Positions 12,701-24,900 of a stretch of 64,000 nucleotides of DNA are shown in pieces. Origin of the DNA: Diploscapter coronatus (taxonomy: Eukaryota > Nematoda > Chromadorea > Rhabditida > Rhabditidae). The notes beneath the pieces are model-generated. The model made no database searches. It was not told the DNA's origin and worked only from the letters and a program-made list of their open reading frames with translations. Where the stretch lies: positions 15,585,201 to 15,649,200 of the forward strand of contig OZ038422.1 of NCBI GenBank assembly GCA_964036155.1, in the 5' to 3' direction. Position numbers and translations under genes: made by a program. Positions within the stretch are counted from its first letter, which is position 1, and every line of letters begins with the position of its first letter.

Positions 12701-15700
12701 TATAAGTGTCCTCAATATAACTTTTTCTCTAAATATGCATCTAGTTTTTGTCAAGATAAAACTCTCAGAGAAACTAATTTTTGAAGCTTCCAAGAGTTCC
12801 TGTACAGCCGCTTTTTCCCCGAACTTCTTGGTATCAGTTGTAATTTAGAGAATTCGCTAGATATGAATTAGCCGCAAGTAGAGTTTTCGTTGTAAGTTCG
12901 ACGAAATATCTTCGCTGAAAAGTCAGCAGCAATTAATTAGGAGTGTCGCTTCGCATTCCAGCAACCCTTGCCCTGCCCTTCTCCTACCCCCTGTGCTCCT
13001 TTGTCTTTGCCTTTTCAGTCCTCTTTCATCCCTCCTTTCTGTTTCTCTTCTTTTTTCAATAATTGTCTATTTCCTTGCGACTTTTTTCGACCTGCTTGTA
13101 GCTTTGTAAATTCTATTTCGAAACGCCGCTCTCATTTTCTTAAGAAGAGACTTTGAATACGGAAACATTTGTGTTTTCCTCGGAATCTTCATTCACCAGC
13201 TCGTCTTACAAGTACAAATTTTGTAGGGCCGATATTTTTGGCGAACTACGTGATCCTATGGCTACACGATTTCAGTCTTGATATGTGTATCTGAGACGAG
13301 ATGAGACATCAAAATACTCTGAAGGCTTCCGTTTGAATCATGCTAAAGTTTTTTCTTCTAGCTCACGCTCACTCTTTGAAAATTTCGCGAGAATATTAAC
13401 TACTAGATGAGATCCAAAAGATAAAACATCTTTGAAGATCAGCTTGTTTTCGGATAACTAATCGTCTTTGCTTGTTTTCTCTAAATTATTCTGTTTTTCA
13501 TTGATCAATTGATAGTGATTTCGGAATTCGAGAGTGCGAACATTTGTTGTGGAACTCATCATATGCTTTGCGCCATCCTCTCTCTCTCTCGCTTTATTCA
13601 TTCTTTATGCATCTTTCTTTCTCTGTGTTCTAACTATTGCCTGATGTTCCGTCATTTCTCTCGCCTCGAACAGTGTAAATTCCGAGCAAGTGAACTGGAA
13701 GGAGGGGGCAAAGTGACAACTGCCTCGCAAGAGAACGAGGAAGGACGAAGGGCCATGGCACCTCGAGGGAAGAGTGCTTCATCATCAATCGACCCTCTTT
13801 TTCATCCCATTTGAATCCTTGCTCCAACATGATTCATAGTTTCTGATTACAATTCTAATCTAATTATCAACTCTAGTAAAATTCTTTACTTCTATTTTTG
13901 CTTTTACTTTAACTTTTTCTCACCATTCAATTTCAGAACTTCTAGTGATGAATATGATTGTTTTCGCACAACAGTTTTTGCCTGATTCAAAATACATCAA
14001 CCACTTCAAAAATACGTTTCTTTCAGTTTGCATCTCGCCCAGCAATAAACCCACAAGTTCATCTACATCCACCACAGATCTGTCGAATATCTGCTTCCAT
14101 AATTCCTTCATTCCCCGTATGCCTATAATTTTCATCTTGCATTCTTTTTCTGTCACATTGCTTTCGTCGGAGCTCATTTGTCAAATCGCCCTCTTTCGGC
14201 GTTTTCTTTTCTCTGCCAATAAACCTCTATTTTGACTTATTTAGGTAGGAATTTTCTCATTCTCATTGTTCAATGTGACTAGTATTGTTGGCAGAATTCA
14301 TATTTTCATATCGTTTCTGCCAGTCATTTATTTAGCATCCGATGGGTAACATATCCCATTCGGGTTCGATAATAAAAATTCACGAATCTCGTGAAATTCT
14401 CGAGCATTTTTCTGTGTTTTATGGGTCTCGCATTACGTATGGCTTTCATCTTCACAGGCGTGAGATCTTATTCTTTCGGTCCATTTTCTGTCGGCTTTTC
14501 GGTCCTCCAGTCCTTTCGCAGTCATTTTTGCCCCAGCCAGCTCCAATCTGGCCATCCATCTGTCTCATTCGCGCATTCTCATCTTCGATTTCCTCCTCCT
14601 CGCTTCCATTTCGTTTATTAGTTCTCTTCCACTTTTCACATTTATCGACCCAAATGGAGTTTATTTATTTATATTTGGAGAAGAGTCGAATCTCGACTCC
14701 CACGGACTTTTGAAATTCTTATTGAAAAGTTCAAGCATAATATGCATGGAAAATGAAGGGATAGTTTGGAAGAAAAGTGGTTTCGCGTTTGACTTTCCCA
14801 CACTTACTATGCATAGCATTCAGAAGGATGCTCACGCATACAAAACTGACTTTGCTGAAAAAGATGAATTTGTTGAAAGAGTATAGTTATTTTCGGCACA
14901 TATTTTATTCTTGCAATATTTCATCAAAAATTTATAAACTAATAGCAAACTGATGATGCAATTTGATTCAATTTTGTTGTGACTCGGATAAATTCTAAGA
15001 ATTGGTCTAATAGTTTTTACTTCGAAACATTGTAGATGTAAAGACTTCAAAAAATTCGCCTGATCCGATTTCAAGATGTATTCATCTTTCCCGACATACA
15101 TAAAAGTCCTTCATCGCTCTCATTCGCCCATTCGATACGTTGTTTGTTTGCATTTGTTTCGCCATTTGCCCGTCGATTTCCATATCTGTGATTTGCGAGT
15201 TTATTTGCTCAGTGAACATTCTCAATTCACGCCACACAAGGCATTGAGCACGGACGGGGCCACGGGACAAACTTGACATGACCAATCAATTCCTGCCCAA
15301 AAGTGGGTCGAGTCATCGTATCAATGCTCATTTCATACATTCGTACCTGCACGAATCTCTACTGCAATGCGATTTAAAAGAAAAAACATCTTCTTATTAT
15401 TAATTGGCCGAGCTTAATATCGAAGCTAAATTTCTGACCAAGCTACACGAGCAATCTATTCGTGAAGATCTTTGAAACCGTTACTATTAGTCTTAACTTC
15501 GCATTTTTGTTTGTCTATAATTATCTATTTTCTGCTTTAAACTCTTCATTTATCCGATCAAATCCTAATGGAACTAATTACGCCCTTCATTTGTGCATAG
15601 TTAAGTCGTTGAAGCATTTCGAAAACATGTTTCGCTAGATAAACACCAAGTTCTTTCCAGCTCTTTCTAATCGATGTAACTTATGACTGCTATTCTCATC

Positions 15701-15998
15701 CAAATTGTCAAGGATTTTATCGAAAGTTCCATTTCAAAAATGTTTTAGAATGACTCATTTTGAAGGCATTTTCAAGCGTCGTTTCTCTCATTTTCGTAAG
15801 ATGAATATTGACCCTGATGCTCTCTCCTCTATGTTTCTACAATCGATTTCTAAGTTGTTTCTGATTTTGGACCATTCTTGCATTCATCCACTTCTTCACC
15901 CACCCCACACAATCTCGCTCGTTTTATTGATACCTCGATACATCTTCATTAGACGTTGAAATGAATTGTTTGCTTAGGGCATCGCGGTCTCTTGATGG
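9770..15998. other. long non-coding region upstream of lin-2
   Basis: About 6 kb. From about 10.7 kb on, the plus strand is unusually pyrimidine-rich, with several short GC-richer islands (about 10.68-11.10, 11.95-12.09, 13.56-13.82 and 15.12-15.32 kb). Open frames here are by-products of the C/T-rich strand. The most economical reading is promoter and 5'-untranslated exons or introns of lin-2, but no exon can be fixed by eye. Confidence 0.4.
10069..10292. repeat. mariner-like MITE
   Basis: Left end CAGTGGTGAAAAAAGTATTG; right-end complement CAGTAGCGGAAGAAAGTGTT. The ends are flanked by TA on both sides. An 82-codon open frame inside is not a gene. Confidence 0.8.
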
Positions 15999-18900
15999 AT
16001 GGAGGCAGTGGAATCGGTGGCTGGCAACGAGCAGGCCCTTCTCGCCCATCACTATCATCTCTGCGAAGTTATTGAGAAGTAAAAACGTGTCTAATAAGGT
16101 TATTTGGAAAAGTAGTAATCTACGAAATAGTGGAGGCTAGGCAGATTAGGAAAGATATCGAACTATTTTCATCATTTCTTCATACAATTTCCTGCGTTAC
16201 TACTTCTCCGGATTGCCTCAAATGATCAAAATAAAGCCTGAGTATTACAGAGGACCATTTTCTACCATCCATAGAGCCGTTCATCGTGCAACACAGAAAC
16301 AATACACAATCAAAAGCATCGATCTCGTCCGATACGAACAGAACACGGGACTAACTGCTAGTGGTACGTATAAAATTTAACATTTTTGTGGAAAATAGCA
16401 TAGTTGACTAGAAAAAGGATGATATTTAGCTTTCAATTTAATTTTACATTAAAATTTGAAAAAGAATGATGCAAAACAATGTCAGAAGAAAAGAAAATAA
16501 AATAGTAACTATTTTAGAATTCAATCTATTTCAAACAATTAACTAAAATACACAATTTAATGATATAGAATAAAAAATATCAAGTCAGTTTTAAAAAATA
16601 AGTAATTAAATATAAGTCATCAAAACCATATCTTCTCCCAACCGTTGACCCTTATGAAATTAGATTTTCTTTCATCTTTATTTCTTCACTCAGAATCTGT
16701 TTCATTCTCGTTGTCACTGCTATCGTATCCAGTCTGAGGTGTACAAGGTCGACGAGGTTGTCGTTTCCTCTGATAGAAGGCCTTGTTAAAGTACAGCTCC
16801 TGCTGCACGAGATTTACTTCTTTCCCAGTTACTGTCGCATCAAAGAGAAGCTTGATATTCGGGCCTGTCATTTCCAGCTTCTCCAACTCCTCTTGAATCT
16901 TTCTAATATCCGATGCGCCGATAAGCTGTGCTGTTCCCTTTGCGAGTTGGCTGGATAGTATTCCTTTCTTCTCCACGTATTGTCTCAATTGCTGCTGCAA
17001 TCGTTCCACTTTCTTACTACTTTTATTGCTTCTTGTATTTTCAGCAATTTGCTCGGCTTCACGAATGTTAAACCTTAAATACTCCATGACAGCATCACTG
17101 TACGCGGTAATAGAATATCGGTTCAAGAAAGCAGCGAATTTTGCACAGGCCTCATCGATGGCTGTCTGTTCTGCCTTGTATTTGTCTATTCGGTCTTGAT
17201 AGGTTTGGAGGATAATTTCCTGCGCTTCTTTATCGCCATTCGTGTTTTTCAATTTTCTCTGTATTTCAGAATCTTCCACTAGAATTTCGACCTTCTCCTG
17301 CGTATAAGTTGTATGCATGTGTAAGGACCATGGGCATTTGCAGTTTATGCAGTTCAGAGTTTTGTAGTCCATTGCCTCGCATTCTTGTAGAGAAACATTG
17401 GGTACCTTTTCAGGTGTCACGTCATGAAGATAGCAGTGATCGTGACAGATAGTTTTGTATATCGTCTTTTGCGCCTCTGAGTTTGGCAATGTCGCCGTCT
17501 CAATGCAATTCACGCCTGTACAGACAGTTTGTGGAAAGTTCAGTTGTTTCGGCTGTAATCCAATTTGAGGAATCATCAGTTTCTTCATGAGATCGTCTTT
17601 CTTCACATTTAGGGCCTGAACCTCTTCGGCTTTTTCATTCATAGCAATGATGTTGTCTTGTATGGTCTGACTAATGTCGGCGAGCGGTTTTGCGAGAGTC
17701 AGGATTAAATCACGAGCCGAATTCAAACTCACTGTTCTTGCGACGACATGTGGCTGAACATGATTTTCAAAGTGGTCCAATAACCGATTAGTCTCCTTAA
17801 CCGAAAGGGTCCAGCTTCGCTCGAAATTCTTCTTTTCCTCATCGCTGAAGTATTCTTTCTTATGTAGACAGCATAGGAAACGGAACGACTCATTGTCCAT
17901 GCAGTACACTCTATCCGCTTTTGTCGATATTTCCACTCTCCGGTCCGATTTGAGTCTCTCAAGGTAAGTAATCAATGATGGCATTGTATCGCCGGGACGA
18001 TAGAAAGTTCCTCGTGTATTGGTGAAGCAGAATGCAATGTTTGCTGCCGCAGAAACGTCGAGATGAGTCAGCAATTCGCTAATGCAGTAGCGAAACATTA
18101 GGTTTAGTCTGGAGTCGTTTGGCTTTAGGAGAATGCAGATTCCGTGAATTTCGTCAAATTGAGCTATGAACTTGAGAATTTCAGCGAAATTCTTGTTGTC
18201 AACATCAGCACCTCGAGTGTCTCCAATTCCTGGCGTATCGATGAATCTGACCAATTTCTTTCCAACATTGAATACATAGCTCTTTGGGTGCTGTGTCGAA
18301 GAGGCGCCGTCTTTGTGTGCTTCATTCTTCGATTCTCCGACGGTTATTTTCTTTAATCGTCGATTCGCATCGGTAATGGTGAACTGTGAAGGCACCAGGC
18401 AGATTTGCTTACCATGCTCCGCTTCTTCTATGGTCGAATATGTCAGGTAGTTGGAAATCGCGTTTATCCAAGTACTTTTTCCCACACCTGTTTCTCCAAG
18501 AATCAAAATGTTGATTTCTTTGTAAGGCCGAATCTTACTGACGAGCGAAGAGATGTAGTTGTCATCGAATCCGATAAAGTCAACCTTATGATTCGGATCA
18601 GAGCAGCGAAATAGAAAAGTATTGACAGAAGCATGGCCACATTCGCAGTGAAAGTTTTGCTTGAAGTCGTATTGGAGTCTTTCCCTGCAGTCGGCACAGT
18701 ACCACTCTCTGATGTCCTTTGAGCAGAAATTGCCTTTCATTGATTGCGGGCAAATCATGCCGACTTCCACACGTCTGCTCGACATATCCAACCTTGAGCT
18801 GCTACTTCGATAAATTATGCACTTGGCGTAGCACTTATTCGGAAATTTGGGATAATCGTTTTTGCAGTTGATTGATTCATCTACTGTATCGTTGTGCGCG

Positions 18901-21900
18901 TAGTTATGATCCCCAATATGCTCACTCTTCATCCAATCCTCGAAAAGTTTCGGCTTATTCAATGACGACTTGAAACTATTTATGCTTCGTGCGAATTCTT
19001 CTAAACCGTGACAAATTATTTATTTTATGGTCATTTTCACTACCTAAATCAGTGTTCTTCTCAAAGACAGCGGCTATAACTGTCTTAATCTCGTCACTTT
19101 GGGAATAGTAAAAGTTTGGCATCTGAAATTTCTTTGCTATTATTGGACTGAAAAAAAATTATTTGCGGCCTACCCTATCTCGATCCATTAGAAATCGCCA
19201 TTTTCTATACTCTTTTTGCGCATCTTTGGGCATGCCTTCCGAAATCAAATCGATGCTGTCGATTTTTTCGGAAATCGATAACTTATCAACATTCCAAAGA
19301 CTTTTTATGATATTCTTCTGCGAAGCATCTAACTTTTCAGCAAATGATGGCAGTTTCTAAAAATATTTCAACTAACATTTTTGGAAAAAATAGTTCATAA
19401 TAAGTGATTATTCAAGTTCGAATATTTAATTTTACGATACTTACATTTTTCGAAACCGGATTTGTAGAAGTTGACGTTCGATTATCACCCATTTTGACTA
19501 AAATAAGCGGGCTTGAATAAATCGATGCCTAACAGCTTCTTTTCTTACTTATATTCTTATTTATAGTTGCCAGGATTGGTCAGCAAAACGAATGATTGAA
19601 CGAAAGCTACTTTTATTGACTACGGAAATTTTATTTAGAGAGAGAAAACAGTTTAATATTATCAACAAAATATCTGACAAATATTTGAGCGTGCCATGTG
19701 GCTCATGCAAAAAGTAGCATAAGTAAAGAATGAACATTAGACTTTTTCAATAATGATTCTTTTTGATTACACTATATATAAAATATGAAATGTACGAAAT
19801 TCAGTTACTTATAAAATTGTCAGAAAAGACTCATTGAGCAAGTTTTACTCAACCTTTGACAATTATTTGCAGCTAAATATTTAAAATATCACATTGCTAG
19901 TTATCAATTGAATAAAGTTGTTTGCCGATTTATTTTAGATGATTCTCTCATATTTAAAATCTTACAATCTTCCAATTGGTTTTTCTTTTTAATTTATTGA
20001 TTCTAAGAATTTCAGATGTTGAGGCAGAATTGGAGCTCTGCGCTTCATTAAAGCATCAATACATTTGTGAGTTGGAAGATGTCATATCAGGTTTAAATCA
20101 AATTCATGATAGCTCTTTGATCAAGTAATGATTTAGGCGACCGTCATGTCCACCTGATATTCGAATACCTCGATGGACAGGACATTTGCTTCGAGATCGT
20201 CAAACGAGCGGGTAGCGGATTCGTGTATTCAGAGGCTGTCGTCAGGTATGAATACATTTTTTTCAAAACAAAATAAATAAAACTACTTCAGCCATTACAT
20301 GAGACAGCTAATGCTGGCTCTGGAATATTTGCATTCACAAGGCATTGTGCATCGAGACATTCGACCCCATAATGTCGTTCTTGCAAGGTATTGCATATTC
20401 ATTCAATTTTGGCTAGAAAATTAATTTCAGCAAGGACAATTCCGCTCCTTTAAAAGTGTGCGGTTTCGGCGTCGCTATAAAGTTGTCAAATCCGAACGAA
20501 CGAGTTAAAGCTGGTATATTTTGAGGGAAGTTCTTATCAAAAATTTGCCAAATTAGGTCGCGTTGGCGTTGTCCAATTCATGGCTCCAGAAGTCGTATCT
20601 AACGTGCCTGTTGGGACTTCGGCGGATATTTGGTGGGCTTTCTAAATTTAACAATGAAACCTGTTATCTATAGGTCCGCCGGCGTCCTGCTGTACCTACT
20701 TTTATCGGGTCGATTGCCTTTCACCGGCTCTACGGAAGACGTCTATCGAATGATACGAGATGGAAACTACTCGTTGAACGCCCAAATCTGGAGTCAAATA
20801 TCTGATTCGGCCAAAGATCTGTTGAGAAGGATGCTGAACGTCAATAGCCATTCGAGGATATCGGCTACTGATGTAAGTAGTTTTTTGCCTGAATGCGCAA
20901 AAGAATCAATTGAAGATCCTTCAACATGAGTGGATCAGCAACCGAGAAACTTACGCTCCAAAGAGACATCTTCCGATCACCGTTGAGTACATCCGACGAT
21001 ACAACGAGGCAAGGAAGCTGAAGGTATCCTCAATTCTAGGCGACGATTTTATTAAGCGTTATTTTAGTCATCGATATTAGCAGCGGTCAATGGAGACAAA
21101 TGGCAGACCCTTCGAAGTCCTGCCGTATCTTTTCTGAGTGGACAATCTCCTGGCGGCGATTCTTGTCATCCAGATGGTTGCACGAAGTCTGACCATGTTT
21201 CTGTCCCAACAGACCTTGTCGGTGCTCACAAGGTAAGGCATTTTGTTTTTATAAAATGGGAACAAAAATTTGGAACAATTGTATTATCATCGATGGATCT
21301 CTGTATTCTCATTTATCGCCAACCTATCTCAACAAAATTATTCATACCGATTCTTCCAACTGAATGGTGAATAATTACAGCTTCATCCAGATTGGCTCAC
21401 AATTAATGGGTGTACAAAGCTTCATCCGAATAATGACTGTTCCAAACTTTTGACCGCCACTGTAGATAAAAGACATGGCAGTTGAAGATATTTTCTTTTC
21501 AATATCAGTTCACAAAGACCTAGTTCAGTGTCGCTACTTTTCAAGAAACTCCTAAATATGCATGAAATCTTGAAACGACTAGGACGCACCTTTCACTTGG
21601 CGAAAGATCTACTCGCATTCTCTACGAAGGTTATGTACTCCCAAGATTGATTTTTCGCCCGATAATAACTTTAAAAAGACAAGCAGTTTTTTTGCAACCT
21701 GTGAATTCCTTGTCATATTTCGTACTCCATCTCTTTCGGATTGGAAGATCTCTCAGTTTTCCACTTGAACTGTGCAAACATCTTGTCTGTGTTATGCCAC
21801 ATGCCAATCCAATTCAAACGTAAACTGACCTATTCCTACACAATTTCACTATTCTGTTTCGATTCTATGAGCTTTCAATCGATTTTTCTTATGTATTACC

Positions 21901-24900
21901 TCGCTTTTCAACCAAATCGACACCCAAAGCAAATCCGTGTTGTGTCTTATTACTATGCTCTAATATCTCTATATTGCGTGGTTAGAGAGTATGCTGTATG
22001 AAGAGGAGAAAAGAACTTTCCACGGGGAAGCTCTTCGCGCCGCGATACATTTCCATAGGAAATACGCCTATAGGGTATAGCTCAGTGGCCAACACATCAC
22101 ACTGCTGCTACTCGCAAATGAAAATAGTTCTAGAATTTGACGTTCCTCGTAATTTTACCCAAAAGTGGTGCATGAAGAGAAGAAAAGAAATCATGCGGAT
22201 TTTTCCTGGATATTGATTTGTTTAAAATACAGGGTATTATAATATTAATCAGAGAACTATTATTAACAGATGAACTGGTTCCGAAAGCCTAAGAAAAAAC
22301 CGCCATGTCTACCATTACCAAAAGTTTGACCGATCAATAACTCTTAATTTATCTTCATGTTTATACTTCAGATACTGCAGTCACTGGACGCGATGACCGT
22401 TCTCATGGAAAATTCCGACCCGCCGAGCAGGAATGGTCGAGAGTCACTCGATAGAGACGAGCAATTCAAGGAACTGCTTGACGTGAGTCAATGCTGTTCT
22501 CGTAAAATTTTATTTATAATTGCGCGCGCGATCAATATTGAAATGGAGCAGACGAGTTATTCGTCCAATTTAGCCCTGTAGATGCTGAACTTCTATTAGA
22601 TCTTGTCCACAAAATTTTTCATTGTCAGCAGGTGCAAAAAAACAAAAAAAGCAATGTTTCCAAATCCTCAATTCTTCTCATCCGCGTGACTTGTTGTAAA
22701 CTTCTTCCTTTCATACTCCATTCTTCAAGCATCTGTCTCCAAACGACCTTCTGCCTCGAGCATCCTTATTCTCAACCTCCCTCATCTTCTTCCAAGACCT
22801 ATTCTGAGTGATCCTTAATCCAATTGTGGAGTAGAAAGTTCCTTTCTTTTCCCTTTTACTCAAAATTCCCTATTTTTCTGTTCCCTCCTATTTCCCCCAA
22901 TATCTTTATCTATCTGCTTCACTTCAATTGACTCCTAATTGATAGATAGACGACGCCTGCAGCAATCTAATTCAGCCAGCTTCTTTGGGCCATCTTCCCT
23001 TCCTATCATCTCTAGACCAGATTCACCAAAGTGTTCCCTTTCAGAGAGAATCTCTCACTCTCTTACTTGCCCAAAATATATCCGATAACTCCTAAAATAA
23101 TTATTGGCAAACCTTTTCTTTTCGAAAAAAAACATTCAAAACTATTATCACATTTTAGTTCATCTTTACACCTAGTACCTGTAAAGCTATTTAACTTAAA
23201 AAATCGAGTTTTTCGTCGAAAACTTCTGTTCAAAACCACAAAACATGAAAGTCTTCATTGTTAGTTTGGCTTCGCAGCGCGAGAAACATATTTTAATTGT
23301 CGAGCTCATTTCTGTTTCCAAAGAGTTACATACAATCTGACTGTCTTGGTCTCCCGGATTCGCCTACTCTCGCGTTCTGCTTTTATTCATCTTTAAGTGG
23401 GCGTGGCCATTTATCTCCGCGCTCTATTATTTCGTCGTGCTATTTCTCAGCCTCTGGCAACAACTGCATCTGCGGCCGAAGAGAGGAGTTGGCCAGCAGA
23501 AGCTCGGTCCCAAGGCTAAGCGCTGGGACTGGGACCTTTCGCCTTGCCTTTCGGGCCTCTCCCCCTCTGCCGCGCTATTTCATCAACACTTCTCTCTCTT
23601 CATTTCATTCAAACTTTCCCTCTCTCCCTTCCTAAGATTTCTCTCCACCCCTCCTCCCTCTCCCTTTCTCAATGATCACCGCCGCTCTCTCGTTTCCTTC
23701 AGCATTCTCGACCTCAAACTCGTCGTTATCCTCACTGCCAAATCAATAGACCACCGATGTTCGAGATTTTTGGCATCTCTTATGATTTGTGAAAACGTCT
23801 TAGCTCAGCTTTTCTCATCATTACATAGTTTTTTTTTCAAATTTTTTCGGTCATTTTCGTCAATCACTCTCGCTCTTTTAAACAAATTGCTTGTCTTCCA
23901 GCGAATCTGAAGTCGATTATGCAGTAGTGGGGATTGTTTATGCGTTTCCTTTCTTCCGCTCATCCTTTTCAACAACTTCACAGCCAGAATCATTCACACC
24001 CATTTTGAGCCAAGAGCCTCGGCTCGATGGCCAGTCAATCAGGCCATCTGTGCCACAGGCCGAATGGGCCCGCTGCTTCTTCGAGCAGCAACGCCGCACC
24101 ATCTAGCAGCACTTCGCAGGTGGCCGCAGTAACCGTTCCTCAACAGGTAAGAGCGCATTTATCAATCAACGAAAATGCTCTTGAGTCATTTGGCGCAAAT
24201 TTTACACCGCAAATAGATTGCCTCATGATCGCGTCTTCCTCATTGCTTTCATTGAATCGCGAGTCTATTGATTCCCCTCCATCATCACTCTCCAGTTGAC
24301 TTATCATATCATATCGATTATCACTCAACTCTTATCAGCATCAGTGCATCAGCGACAGCGTCGCTTTGCCCAAGCTAATCATAGTCCAACGAGCACCTGT
24401 CGTTGACTTTGAAAGCAACGCGCCGCGCCTCGATGGCTTGAGATCTCGCATTTCGGCAGGGGTGAAATAGAGGCGGAGCTCCAAGCACAAACTCTACAGC
24501 AGCCGAAGGAGCTGGAGGAGCAACGAGAAGCAGCAAGCAGGAGCAGTGGAAAGTGGAAGCAGAGCAGAAACACAAGCCCCTGTCTGCTGGCTTTCCTTTC
24601 CCACTCCCCGTGTCTCCGATCCACACTCGTCGTCCCATTCACCGCCGTCCTTCTCTAATTTCTGTCCTTCGAGGTTTCGGCCGTTTGAGTGCAGCATCAG
24701 CAGCAGCATCTGTGTGAGTGCACTATTTCACAACGACATCGACACTCAAAGAGTGACACAGCTGGCTGGCGGCAGTCGAAGGAACGTCAGAAAGCTGACG
24801 GGGCAGAGTGGTGACAGAGAGGACGACACGACGAGTCGCCGATGTAAAAACGAACTGCATTAAGTCAACATCTGCGAACAACTCGACGACCGTTACTCTT

